From positions 10,247,589-10,311,588 of the forward strand of contig OY294048.1 in NCBI GenBank assembly GCA_958510825.1: DNA of 64,000 bases, read 5' to 3'. The position numbers and the translations under genes are program-made. A model generated the notes under the pieces. The model was given only the letters and a program-made list of their open reading frames with translations. It searched no databases and was not told the origin of the DNA. Positions 48,441 through 58,701 of the stretch are shown here, in pieces; the stretch's first letter is position 1; every line of letters starts with the position of its first letter. Source of the DNA: Brachypterus glaber. Lineage: Eukaryota > Arthropoda > Insecta > Coleoptera > Kateretidae.

Positions 48441-48633
48441 AAATCATTTTAATTTTATGAATAACCACTTTTAAAGGGGCTAACCTCCCTTACGACGCAT
48501 TTTTAGGCATATGCTTTCAACATATTACACATTTATTGAAAAAATCTTAGCTGTATTAAAATGACGTATGTGTGATAACGATATTCGTATATGCGAACTT
48601 TTTTTCCTAGTTTTTAATGTAGTATCGCCCTGC

Positions 48634-50461
48634 CACGGTACTCTTGAATGATCAATGGGTTGAACTAAAGTGGCAAAAAAATCTGACCATGGAACATGGT
48701 AGTAGAAAGTTCACTTGTTATAGCCAAATCCCAAAAACTTGTTTTTGGAAAATAATGTTAAATAACCGTCTGCAGAGTTCATGGTCAATACAAACTTAAA
48801 GTGTACATTATGTTGCTTGATTTTGGTAGTATTTCTCGTGCTGATTCCGAATATGTTTTAAGTTACTCTCTATCTTTTTCCATTTTTGAGAAAAAAGCTT
48901 ATAAAAATCACAAAAAATATTTTTTCGCATGTTTTAATGTAGCCTAGACATTTTGTTATAAGACGATAAAATAACTTTCTTGGCTTAAATTGTAGTCCGA
49001 TTCTCGTTCTGTATAGTTCCAAAGGAATATCTTGGATTTTTTTTTCTTTTGGTAAATCTAAATACATATTTAAACACCCTTGAAATCGCGTTTTTATTAA
49101 AATACTTTTCTTTGTTAATCAGTGTCATTGCAGATGTTTCAGATTTGATGGATTTGTCCAACACAGAGGCGCGTTAATAATTTTTACCGAATACTTGAGA
49201 ATGTTAATAATACTATTAACCTACCTAATACTAGCTTGTTATAAATTGACTTATTTGTCAGAAATAATGTTATAACAATAAATGTTGAATTTTGATGAAG
49301 GCTTTTATTTTTTACCTTCAGTATTATTTACATATATGTAAGTATTTTGAACTTAATAATTATATATTTGATTTAAGAGTGATATTTTGCCAAAAAGAAT
49401 TTATATTACGGTTATATAAAATAAATAATTGCTTCTATACTGATAACTTTTAAATTTATCTTAGATAATGAGCGACCACGAAAATAATAGAAAAAAAGTT
49501 TGTGCTGCCTGCGGAGTGAAAATTTCATTTAAAAAATGTAAAGAAGTCCATTTTAGGATAACTAAAAAATTTATTTATTTATTTATTTTATTTTGTTTAG
49601 ACATAATATGCTATATGCTTAAGCTTTAATTATCATGTATTAGAAAAAAAAAACAAGCAGCCGTTTTTAAATTCATAAGCATATAAATCTAATTCCTTTA
49701 ATTTTTACTTATTTTTTATACAGAAAATGAAAGAAGGTAGTTCAGAATTTGATAAAAAAAACGTGTATATTGTAAAAAACTTTTGATCTGAGGTAAATTG
49801 TTGATGAGTTTTTAATTTAATTTAAAAACCATCGTTCAATACTTCACACTGTGAAGTCTATAATAATAAATGTTTTTGTCTGGGCAAAATATAGAAAATA
49901 ACTTTAGGAACGTCTATGTACACATCTGACAATTACTTTTCAAAGTGAAAGATATATTATGAACACTATGTAACAAAATAATTAATTTTTTAATTTAAAC
50001 ACGTTTATAATAAAATTTTAAAAATTTTCACAAAAATGTTAGACGAGATGTTCCTTTATAATAATACAGAACGAGAATCGGACAATAATTTAGGCTAAGA
50101 AAGTTATTTTATTGTCTTATAGCAAAATGTCTAGGCTACATTAAAACATGCGAAAAAATAATTTTTGTGATTTTTATACGCTTTTCTCTCAAAAACCGAA
50201 AAAGATAGAGAGTAACTTAAAACATATTCGGAATCAGCACGAGAATTACTACCAAAATCATGCAACATAATGTACACTTTAAGTTTGTATTGACCATGAA
50301 CTCTGCAGATGGTTATTTAACATTATTTTCCAAAAACAAGTTTTTGGGATTTGGCTGTCGGTGATTCTATAACAAGTCAAGTGAACCTTCTACTACCATG
50401 TTCCATGGTCAGATTTTTTTGCCACGTTAGTTCAACCTATTGATCATTCAAGAGTACCGTG
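48634..50461. mobile_element. 1828-bp element with ~400-bp TIRs, CACGGTAC ends, 4-bp CTGC duplication
   Basis: The ends CACGGTACTCTTGAATGATC and GATCATTCAAGAGTACCGTG begin arms of about 400 bp (48634-49037 and 50051-50461), nearly identical. CTGC flanks both sides (48630-48633 and 50462-50465), and the uninterrupted family copy near 33550 has one CTGC. CAC/GTG ends and the 4-bp duplication match the element at 44371. The interior holds a short zinc-knuckle frame (49468-49629), so it looks like an internally deleted relative of an autonomous element. Confidence 0.85.
49468..49629 (+). pseudogene. N-terminal stub of a zinc-knuckle protein inside the 1828-bp element
   Basis: A 53-codon frame begins MSDHENNRKKVCAACG and continues to KKCKEVHFRITKK, then runs into a (TTTA)n stretch and a stop. 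C12-x2-C15 plus C24 and H28 suggest a zinc-binding start like the C25-x2-C28 region of the 668-aa protein at 44965-46971. The remaining two-thirds of any transposase is missing, so the frame is a relic of internal deletion. It is too short to be certain; the position between the arms and the match in style are the main support. Confidence 0.45.
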
Positions 50462-50918
50462 CTGCAGTATTAAAATTTTTACTGGTGCAATTTTAGTTCC
50501 TATTTGTGATACTCAAAACGTGCAATTGCCTCTTAAATTTCAATTTTCTCGCAAACGGTTGGCCCTACGGTTTTACATAAAGAGCACCTTTTTATGTATT
50601 TTTAACTAAAAAATCCTATTTTATTGAGAAAATGTCAGAAAGTCTACGAATACAAAAGTTTGGTGCAACAAAGTGACATGGCGCCCCATTTTGCACGTCC
50701 CTGGATAAAATTACCAAATAAAAATTACATAAAAGGATAGCCTTTACCAAGATTAAAACATGTGCAGAAAATATTTACTGTAGTTCATAGGGTTCCAGAG
50801 TTATTAAACGAAAACTACTTTTTAGATATATCTTTTATCGTGTCTGGCGTGATATTCGGCCCTTCGTATTGGTTTGGCAGCTTACAGAAGGTCCTAAAAC
50901 AGTCACCCAAATCATATA

Positions 50919-52017
50919 CAGTGCATGCATTAAGTCTGGAATCACCCGAATAACTTTTTAGTTACAAGTAAAATACAAAAATCTTCGGACAGGTCGATTT
51001 TTATTTTTAATTCTGCAAATTTTGGTCTAAAAAAAGTTATCAAAATTGGCACCCCCTTGCACCCTCACCCCCCAACTTTTTTTTTTCAAATAGCAACCCC
51101 TTGTGATACATCGTTGGAAAGGTAATTTAATAAGCTTTTCAACAGTGTATGATAAAGCCTAATTTGTTAAAGGGTCTATGAAAAAACGCATGTTTTATTT
51201 AAACATTGTTTGTGTGAAATATTACGCATAATATGGTAATTGTTGCCCTATTTCCTACTTGGCACCTTCCTGAGAATCTAAATAAGGTTGTTTTAAACTT
51301 ATTGTAACATTTTATACCCTGTTGAAAAATGCAATTTTATATCCCAATGTAGAAGACCCAAATACACCAAGCGATAATATTTATTTTCAACAAGATGGTG
51401 CTCCTCCTCATTACGCAGTGCCTGTAAGAAATTATCTAAATGATATTTTTCCAGGTCGATGGATAGGAAGAAGAGGTCCTATTGAGTGGGCACCAAGGTC
51501 ACCAGATCTTACACCTCTAGACTTTTTTTTGTGGGGATACCAAAATAGACCCAATAATTTGGAAGACCTTAAAACGAAAATACGTGAATAATGCAGGTCT
51601 ATTAGTCCTGATGTTATTAATAACGTGTAGAGGGAAACAATACTTCGCTTAGCCCACTGTCAAAGAGCTGAAGGACATCAATTTGAACATTTATTGTGAA
51701 CTAAACTTATACTTTACATGTGTTTATAAAAAACTAAAACGTGTATTTTATCATTAGCCCTTTACCAAATTAGGCTTTATTATACACCGTTGGAAAGCTT
51801 ATTAAATTACCTTTCCAACGAAGTGTCACAAGGGATAGGTTTCTGTTTGAAAAAAAAAGTTGGGGGGGTGAGGGTGCAAGGGGGTGCAAATTTTAATAAC
51901 TTTTATTACACCATAATTTGCAAAATTAAAAATAAAAATCGACCTGTCCGAGGGTTTTTATGTTTTACTTGTAACTAAAAAGTTAATCGGGTGATTCCAG
52001 ACTTAATGCACGCACTG
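50919..52017. mobile_element. 1.1-kb internally deleted mariner-type element, ~270-bp TIRs, TA target
   Basis: The ends CAGTGCATGCATTAAGTCTG and CAGACTTAATGCACGCACTG start arms of about 270 bp (50919-51190 and 51745-52017). TA lies outside both ends. Arms share 'caccctcaccccccaac' against 'gttgggggggtgagggtg'. The middle holds the 3' half of a mariner transposase (51325-51699). Confidence 0.85.
51325..51699 (+). pseudogene. Truncated DD41D-type mariner transposase
   Basis: The frame encodes FQQDGAPPHY and, further on, SPDLTPLDFFLWG, the second and third catalytic regions of a Tc1/mariner (IS630) transposase. Counting residues between the D of QQDG and the D of PLDF gives 41, a DD41D spacing, as described for the rosa/Visitor-like mariner group. 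The N-terminal DNA-binding part and the first D are deleted. Two in-frame stops break the C-terminal end: a TAA at 51589-51591 and a TAG in the NNV-RET segment. The reading then continues in the same frame to RAEGHQFEHLL and a TGA at 51697-51699. It is dead, and its TIRs are the only parts that could still respond to a transposase supplied in trans. Confidence 0.85.
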
Positions 52018-52618
52018 TATATAAATTTTAGTAGTACTACTATGACGTAGGATTCCTACTTATTTATCCAGCTTTAGAGCGTCTGGCGGAAGTAAGGGCC
52101 CACGGACAGTGTCTGGCAATAATGATTTTTGGTCTTTAATAACATTGTGTAAAATATATATGAAAACCAGCAGTATGTATGACGTAGGTTAGTACGATTT
52201 TTTGGTAACTTTAGTACCTGTTATCTGTAAAAGGGCCCTGCTTTCAAGCTGGCAAGTACGCATACGTTCTTAACTACATATAGTTCTACGCATGAAAGAA
52301 AGTCTCCGACGGAAGGGGGAGGAATCATTCGCGCTCTCTTCTTTCCGTCAAGAGCGTTATAAGACGTGCGTGCTTACAGCGGGCCTCCCACTTACACACA
52401 CATTCCAAACATATTTCCCGTAGCCTCAGATCAGTGCGTCAAACTATACTACACATTTACTGGAAAAAATCTTAGCTGTACCAAAATGATGTAGGTCTGG
52501 CGGCTCTGTGATCTTGAAGCATGAGCAATTTATAGCTCGCGTAGTTGCGCCTTCGCCAAAATTTCAAATATAGCATAATAAAAATATAAGTTCCCCACTA
52601 ATGGTCTAGAATTTTTTG
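52018..52618. other. GC-richer stretch of unknown nature
   Basis: About 52080-52440 has markedly more G+C than the rest of the window ('ctccgacggaagggggagg', 'gcgctctcttctttccgtc') and no long frame. 52448-52490 repeats text found at 48528-48560 ('aaaaaatcttagctgta'). It could be a transposon 5' region or a diverged exon; I cannot tell. Confidence 0.4.
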
Positions 52619-52622
52619 TTAA

Positions 52623-53966
52623 GGGGTTGTTCTGATTTCTGGCTTCAAAAAATCGATTTTTTTTTTTGCTTTTTATGCTTCTTAATATGTGTAGAATACG
52701 GTCCCAAAAGATTCTGACGAAATTCGTCTTTTTTAAAAACATAAATATATACTTTAAAACATACTGCGTGAGTTTTATTTATGTCCACCCCTCATAACTT
52801 TTGAATGAAGTGAGATATTAACTTCAAATTTAACACACTTAAATAAGGAAACTTAAACCATCTTTTGGCATATATTAGATATTTTTAGCTTTAAAAATGT
52901 GGACAATAGGCATAGGGGGGATTATTTTTAATGGAAAGGGGTCGTGTGATACATCATTTTAAAGCAAATAAAATTCTCTATTTGAACATATATTTTTTAT
53001 TTTTTTCTAAGGTTTTTATTTTCCAATTTTTTTTTTGCTAAAAATCAATTTTTTAAGATTTTTTTTTCTAAAATTTTATTTATATTGTTTAAAATTAGCT
53101 TAAAAGTATAATTTACTTATTTTCATTATAAAACTAAGATTTTTTTAAAGAAATTTGACGAAAATTCCCATTTTCCCATTTTCAACCCCCAAAAATTGTT
53201 TCAAAAAAATAAAAATATATGTGGTAAAATAGAGAATTTTATAAGCTTTAAAAGTATGTATGACACGGCCCCCCTATCTAATTGAAAAAAAATCCTCCTA
53301 TGCCCCCCTGTCCACATTTTTTAAGCTAAAAATATCAAATATATGCCAAAAGATGGTTTAAAATGTCTTATTTAGGTGTTTCAAATTTAAAGTAGATATC
53401 TCAACTCATTCAAAAGTTAAGACATAAAAAAGCTTTTAACGCGTTTTTCTCAAAATGCTATTTTTTAAAACGATCCAGCGATTGAAAAAAAACTATTTAA
53501 CATATTAACTTAAATCTTTTGGCAATTTGCTGAAAATTATGTTATGGCGAGTTTGCTAGTGTAAATTTTTTTTCCAAGAGCTTGTTATTTATTTTTTATT
53601 CACCCTTTTTTACCCGTTTTGGGGCGGAAAATGGCGTGGATTTTTTTGTTGTTGGAATTTTGACTATTGTTGACACCAGCGAAGTAAAGGACGTAATTTT
53701 TAACAAGACTGTTTTTGATTTTTGTGTTTCAGACCAATGGGGTCGAAGCTATCGCTGGAACCGTTTGCCATGTTATTTTTTACGTGTCAACTTCAGTGCG
53801 TGCTGCACATTTATTTATGATGGCAAAAACAATAAATTTTTTTTTTGTAAACTTTAAGAGTTGCCTAATACTTTGTTAAAAGTTTTGTGCATAAAAATAA
53901 TACAGGTTTTCTGAAAAAAAGATCTAAAAATCGTCATTTTTTCGCCTCAAAAATCAGAACAACCCC
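52623..53966. mobile_element. 1344-bp foldback element with TTAA target duplication
   Basis: Ends GGGGTTGTTCTGATTT and AAATCAGAACAACCCC are exact inverted repeats, and TTAA lies directly outside both (52619-52622 and 53967-53970). Arms match further in ('ccatcttttggcatat' against 'atatgccaaaagatgg'). A TTAA duplication points to piggyBac or Kolobok-type mobilisation. A 91-codon frame in the right part (53582-53857) has no known domain. Fragments of the same family lie at 55590-55800, 58915-59010 and 63260-63620. Confidence 0.8.
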
Positions 53967-53970
53967 TTAA

Positions 53971-54358
53971 ATGATTTACAGTAAATAAGTATACTAGATA
54001 GAATAAATTTTTTAAAATCGCATGTCTTTCGTAAATGTCAGCTATTGTTTCTTTTTTAGGTGAGCACTCTCTTAAAATATGAAGAAATTAAATTAAAATT
54101 GTGAATTGTGGACTAAAAAATAACAATTGATTGAAGTGGCTTCTTTGCCATAAAGTAGCTATATTGGAATTTAAAGTGGATGCTTGTCGTAGTTTTGTAC
54201 CTTTTTTAAATATTTTAATAAAAACAATTTTTGACGCGATAAATTTATTTATTAAGAACACTATCGTAATGAACAGCGTAATTAGGTTATAGAATACAAC
54301 AATAAGTAAGGACAGGAATTTTAAATTTTATACAAAATTATGAAAATATTAATTTATT
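53971..54358. other. AT-rich spacer
   Basis: No feature seen. Confidence 0.4.
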
Positions 54359-54381
54359 ATTCCATCAATCTATTTTCTAAT

Positions 54382-54462
54382 CATCGTACAGAGTGATATT
54401 GATACACTGACAGTTTCGGGCTGCTGGCCCTCTTCAGTACCAAGAGTCAACTCTGCACGATG
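54382..54462 (-). ncRNA. Hammerhead-ribozyme-like fold, copy A
   Basis: Reading the minus strand: an outer stem CATCGTGCAGAGT/ACTCTGTACGATG; an inner stem I TTGGTA/TATCAA directly before the box CTGAAGA (consensus CUGANGA); stem II GGGC-CAGCA-GCCC; the box GAAA; and a 3-bp stem III ACT-GTC-AGT. All three stems and both core boxes are present. The residue at the cleavage position (17) is G, which normally blocks self-cleavage. Short-stem-III type I hammerheads are known in Penelope-like elements. Confidence 0.55.
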
Positions 54463-54642
54463 ATTAAGAAAACGTGTTTAGACTTTATCAACTTTTTTTC
54501 AACTTGCTACCATTCAAAGTCTCAAGACTAGGAGAGGTATGAGTAGTTGTTTACATCAAGCAATAGATGGCGCACAAGTCTACATCAATCTAATGACTAT
54601 ATTCCTTTTGCGAATAAAGTCTAAACACGTTTTCTTAATCAG

Positions 54643-54717
54643 CGTGCAGAGTTGACTCTTGGTACTGAAGAGGCCAGCATCCCGAAACTGTCAGTCTTCC
54701 AATATCACTCTGTACGA
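54643..54717 (+). ncRNA. Hammerhead-ribozyme-like fold, copy B
   Basis: The same layout as copy A on the plus strand: stem I TTGGTA/TTCCAA (one mismatch), CTGAAGA at 54665-54671, GAAA at 54684-54687, stem III ACT-GTC-AGT, and C at position 17 (54696). Here the cleavage residue is favourable but stem II has lost a base and pairs poorly (GG/CC only). An outer stem GTGCAGAGT/ACTCTGTAC is kept. Confidence 0.5.
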
Positions 54718-54745
54718 TTAGAAAATAGATTGATGGAATAATAAG

Positions 54746-55589
54746 TACAACAATAAATAGTTGTATATGCGCCAACCACTATATACTGCATAAAATACAA
54801 CAACAAACAGGTAACCGCGTTCGGTATTTACAAACGAGTGCAGTTGTTCGATTTACAACAACAAATTTTACGCAATTTATTTTTAATTCACATATTACAT
54901 GTATGTGCACAGAAAAACTACATACTACATATAATTACATGTACATGTATATGCTTATCGTTAGGTAAAAAGCCAAATGCACATGGAAATTTCAGTTCCT
55001 ACTTCCAAATTTTTTGGTTAAAATCAGCTGATTTCCGCCATCTTTATTAATCATCACTGTACGAAAAGCGCTGTAGAATGGTAATTATAAGACGAAAGTG
55101 TTTGATATTTTCTTTTCTGGATCCTAATTTTATTTTTCATTTTCCAGATTTATTTATATCTGCATTTGCCAAAATAACTGAGTAATATATAAAATTAAAA
55201 CCACAAGGAAAACTCAACAAGTTTTAATTTTGCCAAAAAGATACCTAAAAACTGAAACCAGTTTCTTCTAACTTTTAAAAATACATTATGTCGGAACTTA
55301 CACAACCACTGGTTGCATATATACATGATGATAAATCATCATTAAGCATTCTATTGAAAATATTTTGGCATCACACACCATCTAGAGAATATAACTTATC
55401 TGTTGCTTACATTCCCTTTAAAAATACACCTCACTGAAAAATACGACAAGAATCTATACAAAACTCAAAATAAATATTTGAACGAAATATAATTTCAGCT
55501 TCAAGTCCCTAAGATTTTACTAAAAGAAGGTAAATTTTTTAATTTTAAAATGTTCATATTGCATCAAAAAGTATTCAATAAGCATAACA
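54746..55589. other. AT-rich DNA, no gene supported
   Basis: ACATGTA-rich microsatellite-like text near 54895-54950; otherwise nothing. Confidence 0.4.
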
Positions 55590-55810
55590 TACAGTCACTC
55601 CCTTTTAACTTTTGAGTAAGTAGAGATATTAACTTAAAACACGTAAATCACACGACCCTCTTTTTATTAAAAAAAAATCCCTCCATGGCCCCTGACCACA
55701 ACTTAAACGCCAAAAATATAAAATATATGCCAAAAGATAGATTCAGTTTTCAAATTTAAAGTCGAAATCTTTATATTACTCTTTCAAAAGTTAAGACACC
55801 CCCCGTCTTT
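55590..55810. repeat. Fragment of the TTAA-flanked foldback family
   Basis: Shares 'ccttttaacttttgagta', 'aaatatatgccaaaagat' and 'caaaagttaagac' with 52623-53966. Confidence 0.65.
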
Positions 55811-55989
55811 CGGACCGCTCTATAAAATGCTTACAAATGTTTTCCCTGAGAAGCATATTGATTTTTAAAAGAAAAAAAAGGATAATACTAAATCTTGATT
55901 TTATGTCTCGGTAAAAATGTATTTTTTTTTTTTTTTCATTAAGCATTTTTCTCTTTTTAGTACATTTAATATAATATATAATAATAACA

Positions 55990-56430
55990 CCCACGAAAAA
56001 AATCAAATAACTCCCTAACGATCAATTTTTAGAAGTGCATGTAAAACAAGTTTTTCTTGGCTTTTCATATACATCATTGAAAATTTAGTTTTTAACATTT
56101 TAGTGTTGGCTTTTTGATCCTCGAAACGCGAAATTCATATTTCTTGAAAACTGGTAAACCTACGACATTTCAACGGGAGCAACTTTTTTTATAAATTCTT
56201 ACGTGAGAAATCCTATTTTAATAATAAAACTACAAAAAGATTTACAGAAAAAAGTTTGAGGCAAAAAAGTGAGACGGTTCCTTGTCTTGCCTGCCTCAAG
56301 AATTCTTGAGTTTATAATAAAAACCGAAGTTTCGCCCTTTCTCGTTTTAGACCCGTTTGTGACACTTTTTTTATATATTTTTTATGTAGAATCACCCCTT
56401 AAAAGGAATGACTTTGTTTAAGAATGACCC
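55990..56430. repeat. Half-copy of the 32936-34043 palindrome family
   Basis: Shares the order of 'agtttttaacattttagt', 'gatcctcgaaacg', 'acagaaaaaagtttg' and 'atgtagaatcacc' with the right arm of that family, diverged. It ends near 'aatgaccctgtatgg'. Confidence 0.65.
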
Positions 56431-56836
56431 TGTATGGTTTCTGAGATAAAATGCTATTCGAGATGAAAATACAGACATAAAGACAACTGAGCGATCCTGT
56501 TTCGTTTCTGAGGTACGAAACCCTAAAAATGATCGAATATCTGAAAGTTGGGAAAATTTAAAGCTTAGCTTAAGAGTTACGCGTGTAATAACAACTTGAT
56601 AAGTAGGTCAGATTTTGTTGCCAACCTCTATAGTGCTTAATTATATTCAAATTGAATCATAAAATTAAAATATTAATTAAATTAATTATAATTATTGTCA
56701 TAATATTGAATAATTATTAATTATAATATTATTGATTTATTTACCTAGCTACGTATTTATTAAATAAAATGTAAAATACATACCTATATGTCAATTATTA
56801 ATAATAAATTATTATATGAGGAGGTGTAAATCAAAA
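56431..56836. other. AT-rich spacer
   Basis: No feature seen. Confidence 0.4.
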
Positions 56837-56945
56837 CGTAGTTTTTGCCTTTGTGACATAACAGCTTGTTACCTAGTACACAATACAATTTGATTGTCAA
56901 GTAATTGACAAGCTAATATATCACAAAGGCAAAAACTACGTTTTT
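56837..56945. mobile_element. 109-bp MITE, AAAACGTAG ends
   Basis: 'aaaacgtagtttttgccttt' and 'aaaggcaaaaactacgtttt' are inverted ends. It is the uninterrupted relative of 21383-21628. Its right end overlaps the start of the repeat at 56939. Confidence 0.85.
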
Positions 56946-57386
56946 ATTCGATTGATTCTAAAAGCGTCACTTTTTGTTCATGTATTGCAGGCGAAAAGTT
57001 GGACTTTGGCTCGCTAACTAAAACTTGTTATTTTTAAGCTTTTTTAAATAAGATGCTTTCTTTGCCATTACTCTAATATCTATAAAGAAATACTCAAAGA
57101 AATATGACCTTTTGGTCACTTTTGTTCTTGTATATGTTCTTTTTGACCAGATACAAGTATTATAATCATTTCATATAAATTTAAATTTCTTCTATAACAT
57201 AACCTCAAAACATATGGTTATCCGGTTAATCTGTATTCATCCACTAAAATAAATCACAAACACAAAATTTCAATTGTAAAACCAATTTCAATATTTATAA
57301 TATTAATAGAACGGTTTCAGAAGTATTTGTATTTTCATAACAATACATTTTAACACAAATTAATCAAAACACTAAGCTAATTTGAA

Positions 57387-57752
57387 CTTTTTAGGGGGAC
57401 CAACCAAGAAAAGAATCAGCTTACTTCTAGGCATGTCCAGGAGTCAACTGAGAGCAACAACGGGTATAATAACGGGGCACTGCTCAATGAACAAGCACCG
57501 ACACAAAATGGGACAGATTACAAGCCCCGTGTGTAGAAGATGTGGGAAAGGGGACGAAGAACCCTACCACCTCATATGTGAATTTCCATCGCTGACATGT
57601 CTGTGATAAAAGTACTTCGGGAACGACTTACTGGAACCGAACGAGATCATAAATACTTCCCTGAAATCGTACCTGGACTTTATAAAAGAAACAGGGATGA
57701 TATGAGGAGGTTAGTGCGGTTAACACAAAGGTCCCAAGGGATCAGGTGTTGA
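57387..57752 (+). pseudogene. C-terminal end of a LINE polyprotein (reverse transcriptase ORF)
   Basis: The first part reads FLGGPTKKRISLLLG, then GIITGHCSMNKHRHKM and CRRCGKGDEEPYHLICE. This is the C-terminal 'GH...H' plus CxxC...H...C knuckle found after the RNase H region of I/R1/LOA-like LINE polyproteins. A stop at 57604 and a shift of frame follow; the remaining C-terminal text (HKYFPEIVPGLYKRNRD) continues in another frame to a TGA at 57750-57752. Reverse transcriptase and endonuclease are absent because of 5' truncation, the usual fate of LINE copies. Confidence 0.8.
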
Positions 57753-57788
57753 GGGCTATGAACCCTGCACTGAACTAACTAAACTAAA
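57387..57788 (+). mobile_element. 5'-truncated non-LTR retrotransposon A with CTAATTTGAA duplication
   Basis: Only the extreme 3' coding end and tail remain. CTAATTTGAA flanks both sides (57377-57386 and 57789-57798), a 10-bp target duplication. The tail is an 'aactaa'-type repeat instead of plain poly-A. Confidence 0.85.
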
Positions 57789-57798
57789 CTAATTTGAA

Positions 57799-58011
57799 AA
57801 TGAAACTGCACGCAAAACGGTTTTATTTTTTTTTGCGATTTGACTGGATAGCAATTTGTCATGCAAAACTAGATAGGTTATAAGACAGTAAAAGGAAATA
57901 TTTTTTGCAATTTAAAATTAAATATATTTTAATAAGAAAATTATTAATTTTATTATTATATATTTTAATAACTAAATCATAAATTTTGTTATAATTAATA
58001 ACAATCAAATA
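57799..58011. other. Middle part of repeat copy 2
   Basis: Matches 47700-47875 of repeat copy 1 ('cgatttgactgga.agcaatttgt'). Non-coding. Confidence 0.7.
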
Positions 58012-58541
58012 CAGAAGCCTTAGAAGAGTTAGCAAGGAGCAAAAACGTTCAACTGGTATGGGTACCGGGTCATAGTGGAATTCCCGGAAACGAGAAGGCA
58101 GATGAACTTGCAAGACTCGGATCAGGGATGGCCTGTACGGGGCCGGAACCTATATTGGGTGTTACAAGGAAGCAGGTAAAGACAGCTTTCGATGAGTGGG
58201 CTTATACCAAGCTAGAGGAGCAATGGAGGGCGGTCGACGGTTGCCGGCAAGCTAAGGACTTCCTAGCTGGCCCAAGCAAATCAAAAACAGACTGGTTGCT
58301 GGAAAAAAGAAGGACTGCACTCAAACAACTTGTAGGGATCCTCACAGGCCACTGCAATCTAAGGAAGCACCTGGCAACAATGCGGATTCTAGAGAGTCCG
58401 CTATACGTCAGTATCAGGTTGCAAGTCTTTGAAACTCAAAGACTCAACCAAGAGGAACTAAGAGATCTTCCCTGGGCGATATATGGCCTAGTTGTCCGGC
58501 TTTGGCCAACCCAAAAATTTACTACTACTACTACTACTACT
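58012..58541 (+). mobile_element. 5'-truncated non-LTR retrotransposon B, (ACT)n tail, 12-bp duplication
   Basis: AACAATCAAATA occurs at 58000-58011 and again at 58542-58553, bracketing the insert. The 3' end is an (ACT)n tract. Repeat copy 1 has a single, slightly diverged site at 47864-47875, the empty site. Confidence 0.9.
58012..58541 (+). pseudogene. RNase H and C-terminal end of a LINE polyprotein
   Basis: The frame is open from the insertion point: EALEELARSKNVQLVWVPG, then HSGIPGNEKADELARLG, the conserved end of a LINE-type RNase H domain (His, Asn and the final catalytic Asp of the GNEKAD motif). It continues through KDFLAGPSKSKTDWLL and GILTGHCNLRKHLATM, as in copy A. The CxxC...H knuckle that should follow 'ESPLY' is missing, replaced by unrelated text through a small deletion. 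RNase H degrades the RNA strand during target-primed reverse transcription. No upstream reverse transcriptase is present. An RNase H-bearing clade (I, R1 or LOA group) is indicated. Confidence 0.85.
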
Positions 58542-58701
58542 AACAATCAAATATCAATATTGTATAATACACGGGCAAAAAGTTAAATTTTGATTTCGTA
58601 GGTTTATTACTCTCGGGCCGGCTAGCCGGCTCTCGGCTTCTAAAAACCTGCTTAATCAAAAAATTTAACTTGTTGCCCTTGTATTATAAATAACTATTTG
58701 A

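Larger units (their letters stand above)
48441..50850. mobile_element. Copy of the 32936-34043 palindrome family split by a second CAC-ended element
   Basis: 48461-48633 and 50462-50830 carry family text: 'cgacgcatttttaggcatat', 'ctagtttttaatgtag', 'attaaaatttt' and 'agggttccagagttatta'. The gap between them is the 1828-bp element at 48634-50461. The family reference near 33550 reads CGCCCTGCATCATTAAAA across the junction. Confidence 0.75.
54359..54745. mobile_element. 387-bp palindromic element carrying two hammerhead-like folds
   Basis: 'ttccatcaatctattttcta' and 'tagaaaatagattgatggaa' are the outer ends. Each arm contains a CTGAAGA...GAAAC structure in inverted orientation (54382-54462 and 54643-54717). 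The inner segment 54510-54650 is a dispersed repeat also seen at 38551-38690. Confidence 0.8.
56939..58701. mobile_element. Repeat copy 2, split by two LINE insertions
   Basis: Matches 44088-44370 plus 47541-48025 once the two LINE fragments (57387-57788 and 58012-58541) are removed. It preserves the empty site GTTA for the 3166-bp transposon near 57217. Confidence 0.85.

Noticed and set aside
53582..53857. 91-codon frame as a gene
   Set aside because: It lies within the TTAA foldback, is Phe-rich, and matches no family I know.
58128..58586. 152-codon frame as a stand-alone gene starting at the internal ATG
   Set aside because: The frame is open upstream to the insertion point and encodes the end of a LINE RNase H; it is a truncated retrotransposon and its last codons are host-repeat read-through.
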